A stretch of 64,000 nucleotides of DNA from Chryseobacterium sp. (lineage in GTDB: Bacteria > Bacteroidota > Bacteroidia > Flavobacteriales > Weeksellaceae). Under the pieces are notes generated by a model that was given only the letters and a program-made list of their open reading frames with translations, made no database searches and was not told the DNA's origin. The stretch is taken from assembly GCF_008831505.1 (NCBI RefSeq), contig NZ_CP044507.1:2542001-2606000 (forward strand), read 5' to 3'. The position numbers and the translations under genes were made by a program. Shown here piece by piece: positions 34,580-43,755 of this stretch. The stretch's first letter is position 1. Every line of letters starts with the position of its first letter.

Positions 34580-37234
34580 GTGAGAAAAATTACCATCCGC
34601 AAATTCCTCACCGTATTCGGAATATTGGCCGGCATTCTTGTGCTGGCTCACATTGGCATTAATCTGTGGCTCAAGTATAAACTGCCGGATTATATAAAGA
34701 ATAATTCGGAGTATAAAATTTCCTATAAGTCTCTGGAGGTCGCAGTCGTGACGGGCAATATAACAGCCACTGGAATATCTGTAAACACGAAAAATCCTCA
34801 AAACCTGAATGTCATAGGATTGACTGGTACCATGGACAGGCTTGAAGTAAGCAGATTGGGGATTTATGATGCACTGTTTAACAAACAGATTAATACCTCC
34901 GACCTGCTGATGGTTAATCCTGACCTGAATGTCGTGCTTGCAAAACCTGTTGATGACAGAACAGGAAAAAAACGCAGCCCTTTTGTCTTTAACAATATAA
35001 AAATTCAAAATGGCAATATCAGGCTTTTCAGGCACACAAAACAGAAGTTTGTAGAGGTGCAGGACCTGAAACTCAGTGTGGAGAACCTTCAGATGACAGA
35101 AGAATCGGTAGAATCCAGACTGCCGGTAGTTTTTGACAGTTACGACATCAGCGGAAAAAATTTCTATTTCCGGCCGGATGACGTATACGGATTGACAGCT
35201 GATCAAATAACCACGGAAAATGGTTTGATGAATATCCGCAACTTTAAAGTGACACTACTTATGGCTCCTGCGGAAGCTTTTCAGAAATACTCTGCCAAAA
35301 GCGCCCTCTTTGATTTTAAAGCGCGCGAAATGGACTTTAAAGATGTCCTTTTGGTAAAGAACAAAATTTCACTTTCCAATTTTTCCATATCCAATCCGGA
35401 GCTTAAGGTGTATACCACTACTGCACCAGCGAAAAGCAAAAAGAAGTTTAACTACGAATTGAATCTTGAAGATATTTCCCTCAATAATGCACGGGTAGAA
35501 ATTCTTAAAGCAGACGGCAGCAAAATTTTCAATGCCCAAAATATGAACATCAACATCCATAAGTTTCTGATGGATGCGGAAACATCAAAAGGCAACATCC
35601 CGTTTTCCTATGAGAAATTTAACGTGGTGGGAAAAAATATAGGTTACACAGCAGGCACGCATCAAATCGCCGCCTCTCATGTTTCCATTTTGCCGGAAAA
35701 AGCGGAGTTACGAAATATTAAAGTTAGGTCCGGGGGCACAAACGGAAACACACAGGCCAACCTCAGCATAGGGCATATTGCGGTAGCAATGGATTACTGG
35801 GAATATCAAAACAGCAAACTTAAGCTGAATGCTGAAAGTGCACTGATCCATGATTTACGCGGAAACCTGGTAACCAATCCGGCGAAAGCTGGCAAAAAAG
35901 CGGATTACGAGTGGATCTCATTTCCGCTGACGCTGAAAAAACTGCAGGTGCGAAGCCCGGGACTTGAAGTAACCACGGAGGGCAAAAAGACCTCTTACAC
36001 CAACCTTAACCTGAAAGCGCAAAACGTAGTAATGAATGCTGAAACAGCTAAGGAAGCAGTTCCTTTTAAAGCAGGGAATTACAGTTTGACCGTAAGCAGT
36101 TTTTCGCGCCGGCTGAACGATTTCTATAGCCTCAGTACGGGGCTGCTGAAAATTAATCCTAAAAGTTTGTCCGTGAAAAATTTTGCCATGAATCCACTTG
36201 TTACCCGGGCTCAGTTTATCAGGATGATACCGACGGAGAAGGACCTTTACGATCTGACTGCTCAGCAGATTACGGCTACTGGTAACTGGAGCCTCACCAC
36301 TGCCAACAAACATCTGTTTGCGGATAACGTAACCATCAACAGGGCAAACGCCAATATCTTCCGCAGCAAAATCCCCAATGATGACCCAAGCAGGAAACCT
36401 ATGTACACAGAGCTTCTGCGCAGGATAAAATTTCCATTGGTGGTAAAAAATCTCGATGTCACAAATTCGGTCCTGGAATATGAGGAAGACACAAAAAAAA
36501 GCGAAGGACCCGGCAAACTCACCTTCGCTAACTTTAATGCTAATGTGCGCAATCTGAACTCAGCAAAGCTGAAAGGAAAGTCCACAAAAATTCCGATCAC
36601 CGTAAAATGCAGTTTTATGAATGCATCGCCAATGAATGTTCGCTGGAATATGGATACAGCAGCACCCAATGATGCTTTCAGCATTTCGGGAAATATTTCG
36701 GACTTACCTGCCGCAAGAATCAATGCGTTCATTGAACCTTACCTGAAGGCCCGTGCGACCGGGACCATCCAGGATCTCAGTTTCAACTTCCGCGGTAATG
36801 CTTCAGGACTTAACGGTACTTTGAATATGAAGCATCAGAAACTGCAGGTGGCTCTTTTGAAGGAAACCGGTGAAAAGAAGAAACTGCTGTCGGCGGTGGT
36901 CAATGTATTTGTAAAATCAAACTCGGGAGCCTTTCCTGCCTCGGTTGTGGTAGACAATGTGAAGCGCGACCCCTCCAAATCGTTCTTCAACCTGTTTTGG
37001 CAGGGAATTCAGGAAGGCCTCAAAAAGACGCTGATTGGGGCAAATGTGGAAAATACTGAAAAAACGGTGCGCAATACGATAAAAGATACTAAAGTTACCG
37101 CGGAACAAACAAAAACCTCGGTTAAAACCAAGGTTGAAAATGTAAAGGAAAAAATAAAGGACAACGAGGAAAAACCAGCCAAAAAAGAAGGTCTTCTGAA
37201 CAGGATCTTTAAAAAGAGAGAGCCCGGCAATTAG
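34580..37234 (+). CDS. Large AsmA/DUF748-like envelope protein (884 aa)
   Basis: A single membrane segment at the N terminus (FLTVFGILAGILVLAHIGI, residues 9-27) is followed by a long periplasmic region dominated by beta-strands with repeated patterns (NIKIQNGNIRLF, NLEDISLNNARVEIL, KLQVRSPGLEV, LVVKNLDVTNSVLEY), as in AsmA/TamB/DUF748 proteins. The C terminus is a Lys/Glu-rich helical tail (VENVKEKIKDNEEK). Members are thought to bridge the periplasm for lipid transport or outer-membrane assembly; the exact role here is inference. The start codon is GTG; the hydrophobic segment just after it supports this start. Confidence 0.75.
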   Translation: MRKITIRKFLTVFGILAGILVLAHIGINLWLKYKLPDYIKNNSEYKISYKSLEVAVVTGNITATGISVNTKNPQNLNVIGLTGTMDRLEVSRLGIYDALFNKQINTSDLLMVNPDLNVVLAKPVDDRTGKKRSPFVFNNIKIQNGNIRLFRHTKQKFVEVQDLKLSVENLQMTEESVESRLPVVFDSYDISGKNFYFRPDDVYGLTADQITTENGLMNIRNFKVTLLMAPAEAFQKYSAKSALFDFKAREMDFKDVLLVKNKISLSNFSISNPELKVYTTTAPAKSKKKFNYELNLEDISLNNARVEILKADGSKIFNAQNMNINIHKFLMDAETSKGNIPFSYEKFNVVGKNIGYTAGTHQIAASHVSILPEKAELRNIKVRSGGTNGNTQANLSIGHIAVAMDYWEYQNSKLKLNAESALIHDLRGNLVTNPAKAGKKADYEWISFPLTLKKLQVRSPGLEVTTEGKKTSYTNLNLKAQNVVMNAETAKEAVPFKAGNYSLTVSSFSRRLNDFYSLSTGLLKINPKSLSVKNFAMNPLVTRAQFIRMIPTEKDLYDLTAQQITATGNWSLTTANKHLFADNVTINRANANIFRSKIPNDDPSRKPMYTELLRRIKFPLVVKNLDVTNSVLEYEEDTKKSEGPGKLTFANFNANVRNLNSAKLKGKSTKIPITVKCSFMNASPMNVRWNMDTAAPNDAFSISGNISDLPAARINAFIEPYLKARATGTIQDLSFNFRGNASGLNGTLNMKHQKLQVALLKETGEKKKLLSAVVNVFVKSNSGAFPASVVVDNVKRDPSKSFFNLFWQGIQEGLKKTLIGANVENTEKTVRNTIKDTKVTAEQTKTSVKTKVENVKEKIKDNEEKPAKKEGLLNRIFKKREPGN

Positions 37235-37236
37235 AT

Positions 37237-37599
37237 TCAGGAATCAGTACGGTCTGCTTCAAAATCATATTCATCCTGCTCCTCAATGGGGATATCGCGG
37301 ATAAAACTGTCGAACCTGTCGCCCGGATAATTGCTGTCCGCCCCGTAAGAATCAATGATCATCCCGCGATGACCGTCTGAATCTTCAGCTACATAAAGTA
37401 CTTCATTATCCTCAGGATTACTGAAGCCCTCAAAACGGTAAGATTTCAGGATCTTTAGGTCACTGGGCTCATAGACTTTCTCCGAACTGCTGAGTTTCAT
37501 TTCACCGGCTTCATTCATGCGGAATTCCTGTGTTACTCCTTTCTGCATCAGTTTGTGCATCACTTGGCTCATGGTGAGCATAGGTCTTGGGGTTTCCAT
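37237..37599 (-). CDS. Conserved hypothetical protein (120 aa)
   Basis: Unrecognised by function. A short N-terminal helix region (MLTMSQVMHKLMQKGVTQEF) leads into FRMNEAGEMKLSSSEKVYEP and then EVLYVAEDSDGHRGMIIDSY, and the protein ends strongly acidic. Similar small Bacteroidota proteins are, I believe, sometimes misnamed phosphoribosylpyrophosphate synthetase, but nothing here resembles that enzyme. It converges with the AsmA-like gene (3 bp between stops) and lies upstream of uvrB on the same strand. Confidence 0.75.
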   Translation of the reverse strand: METPRPMLTMSQVMHKLMQKGVTQEFRMNEAGEMKLSSSEKVYEPSDLKILKSYRFEGFSNPEDNEVLYVAEDSDGHRGMIIDSYGADSNYPGDRFDSFIRDIPIEEQDEYDFEADRTDS

Positions 37600-37672
37600 A
37601 ATTTATTTGTATTTAATCTACTCAAAAATACGAAACTGTGGTAGCCCGGTGTTATAGAATTTGGCCAATATT

Positions 37673-39670
37673 TTAAACACCGGCCCTGAGTGCGGCTATC
37701 TCATCGCGTAGTTTGGCCGCTTTAATAAAATCCAGGTTCCGGGCTGCAGTCTCCATCGCTTTCTGTTTTTCACCTATCAGTATTTCAACATTTTCAGAAC
37801 CGTATGCCAGGCGCTCCTCGGCAACCTGCTTCATAATTGTTTTCTGCGTGTATTTTTCGTCGGGGAAATCTTTGGCGCGACCCACAAGAGCCTCCGATAT
37901 TTTCTTATTGATCTGTACCGGCACGAGATTATTAGCGGCATTATATGCCATCTGTTTTTCGCGGCGGTAGTTGGTTTCGTCTATAGCTGCCTGCATACTT
38001 TTGGTAATCTTGTCCGCATACATAATGGCCTTACCATTGATATTACGGGCAGCCCGCCCAATGGTTTGGATCATGGACCTTCTCGATCTCAGCATACCCT
38101 CTTTATCCGCATCCAGTATAGCCACCAGTGAAACTTCCGGTAAATCGAGTCCTTCCCGCAGCAGGTTCACACCAATCAGCACATCGAAGAGGCCCGTTCG
38201 CAAATCCTGCATAATCTGAATACGCTCCAGCGTTTCCACATCAGAGTGGATATAGCGGCAGCGAATACCGAATTTGGTAAAATACTTCGTAAGTTCCTCC
38301 GCCATCTTCTTGGTCAGTGTGGTTACCAATACGCGTTCATCAATTTCAGCCCTCATCTGGATCTCTTCAATCAAATCGTCAATCTGGTTTATGGTGGGCC
38401 GGATATCAATTACCGGATCCAGAAGACCAGTGGGACGTATAATCTGCTCCACATACTGGCCGCCGGTTTTCTCAAGCTCATAGTCCGCGGGTGTCGCAGA
38501 AACGTAAATGACCTGATTCTGCATCGCCTCAAATTCCTCAAATTTCAGCGGACGGTTGTCCATCGCTGCGGGCAAACGGAACCCATAATCTACAAGCGCT
38601 TCCTTACGGCTTCTGTCACCACCGTACATCGCATGCACCTGCGGTATGGTTACGTGACTTTCATCAATTACCATCACAAAATCTTTGGGAAAATAATCCA
38701 GCAAACAGAAGGGCCGGGAACCGGGCAGTCTTCCGTCCAGATATCTGGAGTAGTTCTCTATTCCGGAACAGTAACCCAATTCCTTTATCATCTCCAGATC
38801 GAGCTCGGTCCTTTCCTGTAGACGTTTGGCCTCGAGCGGCTTCTCAATGCTTTCGAAGAAATCCACCTGTTTCACAAGATCGTCCTGGATGGCACGTACG
38901 GCACCTACCATTGTTTCCTTACTGGTTACAAACATGTTAGCCGGGTAAATGTTGATTTCATCAAATACAGAAATAGTGTTTCCCGAAACAGGATCAAATG
39001 AAACAATTTTCTCTATCTGGTCTCCAAAAAACTCAATCCTGATGGCGTTATCCGCATAAGCCGGATAAACATCTACCACATCACCTTTCACACGGAATGT
39101 TCCACGCTGAAATTCGTTCAGTGTCCTGGAATACAGGGCGCTCACCAGCGAATGCAGGAGACCTGTACGCGTCATTTTTTCACCCATTTTAAGGGAAACA
39201 AGCGACTTATGGAATTCCGAAGGATTACCTATACCGTAAATACACGACACAGAGGCCACAATCAGCACATCTCTCCTGCCGGAAAGCAAACTCGCTGTAG
39301 CAGAAAGCCGCAGTTTCTCCACTTCTTCGTTAATGGAAAGATCTTTTTCGATATAAGTATTTGATGACGCAATGAAGGCTTCAGGCTGATAATAATCGTA
39401 ATAAGAAACAAAATATTCTACAGCATTATCAGGGAAAAATTCCTTGAATTCCATGAATAGCTGGGCAGCCAGGGTTTTGTTGTGCGCCAGTACCAGCGTG
39501 GGACGCTGTACATTGTTTACAAGGTTGGCAATCGTAAAGGTTTTACCCGAACCTGTAACTCCCAGGAGGGTCTGATATTTTTCACCGGCAACAACTCCCT
39601 GTGTCAGCTGTGCTATTGCATCAGGCTGATCACCAGACGGTTGAAACTCGGACTGAAGTTTAAATTTCAT
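37673..39670 (-). CDS. uvrB: Excinuclease ABC subunit B
   Basis: Damage-verifying helicase-like subunit of nucleotide excision repair. It has Walker A GVTGSGKTFTIANLV near residue 40, VSYYDYYQPEAFIASSNTYI (beta-hairpin region), VIDESHVTIPQV (Walker B) and the C-terminal motor motifs LLREGLDLPEVSLVAILDAD and RSMIQTIGRAARN. The C terminus carries the UvrC-binding UVR helix pair (METAARNLDFIKAAKLRDEI). Length 665 aa is normal. Confidence 0.98.
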   Translation of the reverse strand: MKFKLQSEFQPSGDQPDAIAQLTQGVVAGEKYQTLLGVTGSGKTFTIANLVNNVQRPTLVLAHNKTLAAQLFMEFKEFFPDNAVEYFVSYYDYYQPEAFIASSNTYIEKDLSINEEVEKLRLSATASLLSGRRDVLIVASVSCIYGIGNPSEFHKSLVSLKMGEKMTRTGLLHSLVSALYSRTLNEFQRGTFRVKGDVVDVYPAYADNAIRIEFFGDQIEKIVSFDPVSGNTISVFDEINIYPANMFVTSKETMVGAVRAIQDDLVKQVDFFESIEKPLEAKRLQERTELDLEMIKELGYCSGIENYSRYLDGRLPGSRPFCLLDYFPKDFVMVIDESHVTIPQVHAMYGGDRSRKEALVDYGFRLPAAMDNRPLKFEEFEAMQNQVIYVSATPADYELEKTGGQYVEQIIRPTGLLDPVIDIRPTINQIDDLIEEIQMRAEIDERVLVTTLTKKMAEELTKYFTKFGIRCRYIHSDVETLERIQIMQDLRTGLFDVLIGVNLLREGLDLPEVSLVAILDADKEGMLRSRRSMIQTIGRAARNINGKAIMYADKITKSMQAAIDETNYRREKQMAYNAANNLVPVQINKKISEALVGRAKDFPDEKYTQKTIMKQVAEERLAYGSENVEILIGEKQKAMETAARNLDFIKAAKLRDEIAALRAGV

Positions 39671-39764
39671 AAGTCAAAAGTACAAAAAACATGAGTGGTA
39701 TTTCAGGAAATTAATTTTGATACATCGGCCTTAAATCATATAAACCTAAATTGTGCAGTAAGCG

Positions 39765-39772
39765 TATTTTTG
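39765..39772 (+). promoter_or_regulatory. Possible -7 element for the PQQ-dependent dehydrogenase gene
   Basis: TATTTTTG fits TAnnTTTG and ends 13 bp before the start codon at 39786. A TTG at 39751 is too close to be the usual -33 element. Confidence 0.4.
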
Positions 39773-39785
39773 TAAAAATAACATT

Positions 39786-41018
39786 ATGCGGACAACCTTC
39801 ATCCTTATTACTGTTGCAGCGTCATGCTTAGCACTTTCCTGCCAAAACGGTACCAAAAGCCAGACCAGTACCGGTTCTGAAACAACAGCATCACCTGATA
39901 CCAGGAACCCTGAACGCGGTTCCCGAAACACCGATATCGCTCCGGCCTTCAGCGGGCAGACCCGCGTAGCCGGAGTCAGCACCTCTACACCCTTCAGCGT
40001 TGATGTCATTGCCAAAGGCTTGGGAAAACCGTGGGGAATTATAAATTATCCCGGCGGCAGGTTCCTCGTAACGGACAAATCCGGATATATGAGCATCATT
40101 TCAGCTGATGGCAGCACTGTTTCCAAAATAACAGGATTTCCGAAGGTAGACACTGACGGGCAGGGCGGCCTGTTGGATGTAGCTCTGGATCCTGATTTCG
40201 CGAATAACCGTATGCTGTACTGGACTTATTCTGAGCCGGTAAGCGGGGGAAATCATACGGCTGTTGCCAAAGGAAAACTTTCAGCGGATGAAAAAACAAT
40301 CGAAAATGTATCAGTAATTTTCCGCGCGACACCCACATATGATGGCGACAAGCATTTTGGCAGCCGCCTGGTTTTTGCCAAAGACGGCAACCTCTTCCTA
40401 AGTACGGGTGAGCGTTCAGATATGGAAACAAGACCGTTGGCACAGGACCAACAGGCTTACTACGGTAAAATCATTAAAATCAACAAAGACGGTAAGGCTG
40501 ATGCTGCCAACCCAAAAATAAGCGGCTGGAAACCGGAAATTTACAGTACCGGTCACCGTAATCCGCAAGGCATAGCATTACATCCTCTAACGGGTGAACT
40601 TTGGGTGGCCGAAATGGGACCTAAAGGGGGTGATGAAGTAAACAGGATTACCCCTGGTAAAAATTACGGCTGGCCCACCATTACTTATGGCGAAGAGTAC
40701 AGCGGTATGACTATTGGTGAGGGGATAGGACAAAAAGAAGGTCTGGAGCAGCCTGTGTATTTCTGGGATCCTTCGGTGTCTCCAAGTGGTATTGACTTTT
40801 ACACAGGTACAATACCGGAATGGAAAAACAATATGATGGTAGGCTGCCTGAGCGGTAAAAAAATTATCCGTTTGGTAATTGAGAACAATAAGGTAACAGG
40901 AGAAGAATGGCTACTGGGAGACCAGAATGAACGTTTCCGGGATGTACTTAATGGTGCGGACGGAAATCTTTATGCCGTAACGGACAGTGGCAAACTGTAT
41001 AGAGTAGCCAAAAAATAA
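39786..41018 (+). CDS. PQQ-dependent sugar dehydrogenase, lipoprotein (YliI/sGDH-like)
   Basis: Beta-propeller quinoprotein that oxidises aldose sugars in the periplasm. The N terminus is a lipoprotein signal (FILITVAASCLALSCQNG), followed by a ~40-residue Ser/Thr-rich linker. The propeller shows GKPWGIINYPGGRFLVTDK, LLDVALDPDFANNRMLYWTY, HFGSRLVFAKDGNLFLSTGE and GHRNPQGIALHPLTGELWVA, the motifs around the PQQ/calcium site; MGPKGGDEVNRITPGKNYGW follows. Substrate not defined by sequence. The next gene has its own -7 element. Confidence 0.9.
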   Translation: MRTTFILITVAASCLALSCQNGTKSQTSTGSETTASPDTRNPERGSRNTDIAPAFSGQTRVAGVSTSTPFSVDVIAKGLGKPWGIINYPGGRFLVTDKSGYMSIISADGSTVSKITGFPKVDTDGQGGLLDVALDPDFANNRMLYWTYSEPVSGGNHTAVAKGKLSADEKTIENVSVIFRATPTYDGDKHFGSRLVFAKDGNLFLSTGERSDMETRPLAQDQQAYYGKIIKINKDGKADAANPKISGWKPEIYSTGHRNPQGIALHPLTGELWVAEMGPKGGDEVNRITPGKNYGWPTITYGEEYSGMTIGEGIGQKEGLEQPVYFWDPSVSPSGIDFYTGTIPEWKNNMMVGCLSGKKIIRLVIENNKVTGEEWLLGDQNERFRDVLNGADGNLYAVTDSGKLYRVAKK

Positions 41019-41025
41019 TAAAAGG

Positions 41026-41033
41026 TATCTTTG
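41026..41033 (+). promoter_or_regulatory. -7 element for the small barrel-protein gene
   Basis: TATCTTTG fully fits TAnnTTTG and lies between the dehydrogenase stop (41018) and the next ATG (41052). Confidence 0.45.
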
Positions 41034-41051
41034 CCGAAGAAAAAATAAATT

Positions 41052-41588
41052 ATGAAAAAGTTGATATTAACAGTGGCAGTAGCAGCTTTCGGGTTTGCAG
41101 GTGCACAAAGTGACAATGATGCTTTCCGCGGTCCGGGTGACCTGCGTGTAAATGTAGGCGCCAATTTCCAGGCAGGCGGTACTGGAATAGCTGCCATGCT
41201 GGATTATGGTTTAGGCGAAAGTTTTTCCGTGGGCGCACAGGCCGGCTACCTGCTGGGTGTTGAAGAAAATCTGCTGGACGGAGACGTGAAGGCAGAACAC
41301 CGTTTTGATGCCAAAGCCAGAGTTAGCGCACACCTTGGCGATGTATTGGGCTTGCCACAAAATTTTGACATTTATCCCGGTCTGAATTTGGGACTTAAGA
41401 ATTTCGGAGGTCATGCCGGAGTCAGATACTTCTTCGACAAAGGATTCGGTGTATTTGCGGAAACACAGTTCCCGATTGCAAAATACAATACCGAAGGAAC
41501 CGGATACAGAAGACTTAACAACCAGTTTGCCTTCCTGATCGGAGCCTCTTTCGACCTTGGCAGAAGTGCAAGACCAGTTGGTGAATAA
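41052..41588 (+). CDS. Small outer-membrane beta-barrel protein (178 aa)
   Basis: A Sec signal peptide (MKKLILTVAVAAFGFAGAQS) precedes about 155 residues with alternating strand patterns (LRVNVGANFQAGG, FSVGAQAGYLLGV, GVRYFFDKGFGVFAETQFP) and a final strand NQFAFLIGASFDLG. The layout resembles small eight-stranded barrels common in Bacteroidota. No specific family recognised; it does not end in an aromatic, as a short tail (RSARPVGE) follows the last strand. Confidence 0.75.
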   Translation: MKKLILTVAVAAFGFAGAQSDNDAFRGPGDLRVNVGANFQAGGTGIAAMLDYGLGESFSVGAQAGYLLGVEENLLDGDVKAEHRFDAKARVSAHLGDVLGLPQNFDIYPGLNLGLKNFGGHAGVRYFFDKGFGVFAETQFPIAKYNTEGTGYRRLNNQFAFLIGASFDLGRSARPVGE

Positions 41589-41607
41589 CAAAACTTTATA
41601 AAAGACA

Positions 41608-41638
41608 AAACCGGAAAATATAATTTTCCGGTTTTTTT
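41608..41638. terminator. Bidirectional terminator between the barrel gene and tryptophanase
   Basis: A perfect 12-bp stem, AAACCGGAAAAT (41608-41619) with its complement (41623-41634) around a 3-nt loop, is followed by a T-run on the plus strand and A-rich sequence on the other side. It serves two convergent genes. Confidence 0.85.
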
Positions 41639-41661
41639 GTTTCAGTGCTGAACCTGCAAAT

Positions 41662-43041
41662 CTACTTTGCCTCTTCCAGCTTTACAGTGAAGTGTCTGAG
41701 GATGGGGGGCTCCCAGGTGATGTTATATCCTTTGCTTATGTCTTCCCTGCGGTCAAAAACATTTTTCAGGCCCGCAGCTATATAATCCATATGGTTATTG
41801 GTGTAGGTCCGGCGCGGAATTGCCAAACGCAGAAGTTCCAGCTTAGGGTATCTGTTTTCGCGGGTTTCAGGATCACGGTCGGCCAAGAGCGTTCCAATCT
41901 CCACACCGCGGATTCCGGCTTCCTTATAAAGTTCAAGTCCAAGAGTTTGGGCAGGATATTCTGAACGCGGAACATTCGGCAGAAACTTAAGCGCATCTAC
42001 AAAAACCGCGTGTCCGCCAATAGGCTTCTGCACAGGAATTCCGTACTCAATAAGTTTGTTTCCCAGATATTCCACCTGCGAAATACGGCTGTGCAGGTAA
42101 TCAAATTCCGTTGCTTCATCAAGCCCCACTGCAAGCGCGTTCATATCCCGACCCGCCAATCCGCCGTAGGTAATGAATCCTTCATATATAATAGTAAAGT
42201 TAGAAGCTTTCTGGAAAACCTCTTCGTTACGAAGCGCTATAAAACCACCAATATTAACCAAACCGTCCTTTTTGGAACTCATGGTCATACCTTCTCCGTA
42301 AGAAAAGATTTCCGCGCAAATTTCCTTAATTGTCCTGTCGGCCTGGCCGGCTTCACGGGTCTTAATGAAATAAGCATTTTCAGCATACCGTGCACTGTCG
42401 AAATAGATCGGTATACCATAACGGTCAGAGAGTGACTTCACCGCTTTAATATTTTCCAGTGAAACCGGCTGACCTCCGGAAGTATTACATGTGATGGTAA
42501 TCAAACAGAAAGGTATCTGCTCCTTTGGGTACTTTTTGTATACCGCTTCCAGTTTTTCAAGATCAATATTGCCTTTAAAAGGATGATCATTTTCAATATC
42601 AAATGCTTCATCAATCGTACAGTCTACCGCGTGGGCTTTACGGAATTCAATGTGTCCCTTGGTAGTGTCAAAATGTGAATTTCCGGGAATTACATCACCA
42701 TCCTTTACGAGAACAGAGAAAAGCACATTCTCCGCTGCACGTCCCTGGTGGGTAGGCAGTAGATAGGGAAAGCCAGTGATTTTATTTACCGTATCAAAAA
42801 GCGCCTGAAAAGACCGTGAGCCGGCGTAACTTTCATCTCCTGTCATCATGGCGCCCCACTGGGAATCGCTCATGGCGCCGGTACCCGAATCCGTAAGCAG
42901 GTCAATATATACCTGTGAGGATTTTAAATTGAAAAGATTAAAGTTGGCCTCTTTCAACCAGGTCTCTCTTTCTTCGCGGGAGGACTGGCGGATTTCTTCA
43001 ATCATTTTTATTCTGTAGGGTTCTGCGTAAGGTAATTTCAT
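41662..43041 (-). CDS. tnaA: Tryptophanase
   Basis: PLP enzyme cleaving tryptophan to indole, pyruvate and ammonia. It is of the beta-eliminating lyase family: IDLLTDSGTGAMS near residue 46, PTHQGRAAEN near residue 96, FDSARYAENAYFIKTRE, and Lys258 in MSSKKDG as the PLP lysine. Tyrosine phenol-lyase is the alternative, but specificity positions read as in tryptophanase: Asp125 in HFDTTKGH (Thr in the phenol-lyase), Val-Glu-Ile-Gly in place of the phenol-lyase Met-Glu-Arg-Gly, and His450 in LRHFTVKL (Phe there). No tnaC leader or permease gene is adjacent. Indole formation is common in this family of bacteria. Confidence 0.93.
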   Translation of the reverse strand: MKLPYAEPYRIKMIEEIRQSSREERETWLKEANFNLFNLKSSQVYIDLLTDSGTGAMSDSQWGAMMTGDESYAGSRSFQALFDTVNKITGFPYLLPTHQGRAAENVLFSVLVKDGDVIPGNSHFDTTKGHIEFRKAHAVDCTIDEAFDIENDHPFKGNIDLEKLEAVYKKYPKEQIPFCLITITCNTSGGQPVSLENIKAVKSLSDRYGIPIYFDSARYAENAYFIKTREAGQADRTIKEICAEIFSYGEGMTMSSKKDGLVNIGGFIALRNEEVFQKASNFTIIYEGFITYGGLAGRDMNALAVGLDEATEFDYLHSRISQVEYLGNKLIEYGIPVQKPIGGHAVFVDALKFLPNVPRSEYPAQTLGLELYKEAGIRGVEIGTLLADRDPETRENRYPKLELLRLAIPRRTYTNNHMDYIAAGLKNVFDRREDISKGYNITWEPPILRHFTVKLEEAK

Positions 43042-43122
43042 TATTATATTTAAAGTTGGATTAATGTTAAATGGAAAACCGATGCGGAACTCGCATCACG
43101 AACTGTTACAGGTACACCCGGT

Positions 43123-43740
43123 TTATTCCGGAGCTTTAAAGACAGTCTTATCACTGTGGAAACCGGCCACACCACCACTTACGGCAAATTTCATTGCCGC
43201 GGCGGCACTCATGCCCTGAACCTCCTTTACATTTTTTTCTTCCGTAATAATTACCCAGCCAGAAATGGCATAGGAATGCGGCAGATAGACTGCAACATAA
43301 TGGTCCTTATCCACGTCAGTCATGTCTTCCTGTGTAAGGAAGCCTATCCGCCATACCACAGGGTTCTCGGAAGTCTTAACCCATACGGGTTTCGTAAATT
43401 TCTTTTTGTCCCCAACGAAGGATGACATCACATCTTTTGTAGGGGTATAAATATGTTTAATTCCCGGCGTTTTCTCCAGCAGAAGGTCCATGCGGTCCAG
43501 CAGCAGGCGCCCTACCAGGAATTTATTTCCTAAAAAGCCAAGCAGAGTAATCGTACAGATAATGGAAATAAACACCACTCCGGGCCATTTAGCTGAGATA
43601 GCCGGATAAAGATTGTCTACACTGGAAACAATATACCAAATAAAGAAAACGGTAAGTCCAAACGGACCGACAATCATCAGGCCCTGAAAAAAAGATTTCA
43701 GGAGCATATTTAATACCTGTTGAACCTGCTCTTTTGTCAT
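43123..43740 (-). CDS. DUF502 family membrane protein
   Basis: Integral membrane protein of unknown function. Two hydrophobic segments lie at residues ~15-37 (GLMIVGPFGLTVFFIWYIV) and ~50-70 (VVFISIICTITLLGFLGNKF), with P-x-G-L-T-V between as is typical for DUF502; the soluble part contains IKHIYTPTKDVMSSF and VAVYLPHSYAISGWVI. It follows the MiaE-like gene by 15 bp, so they are probably co-transcribed. Confidence 0.88.
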   Translation of the reverse strand: MTKEQVQQVLNMLLKSFFQGLMIVGPFGLTVFFIWYIVSSVDNLYPAISAKWPGVVFISIICTITLLGFLGNKFLVGRLLLDRMDLLLEKTPGIKHIYTPTKDVMSSFVGDKKKFTKPVWVKTSENPVVWRIGFLTQEDMTDVDKDHYVAVYLPHSYAISGWVIITEEKNVKEVQGMSAAAAMKFAVSGGVAGFHSDKTVFKAPE

Positions 43741-43755
43741 GCAACCTGTGTGAAT

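Noticed and set aside
34562-35206. 214-codon frame opposite the AsmA-like gene
   Set aside because: The plus-strand frame continues for 884 codons with a membrane anchor and strand pattern; the opposite one shows no coherent features.
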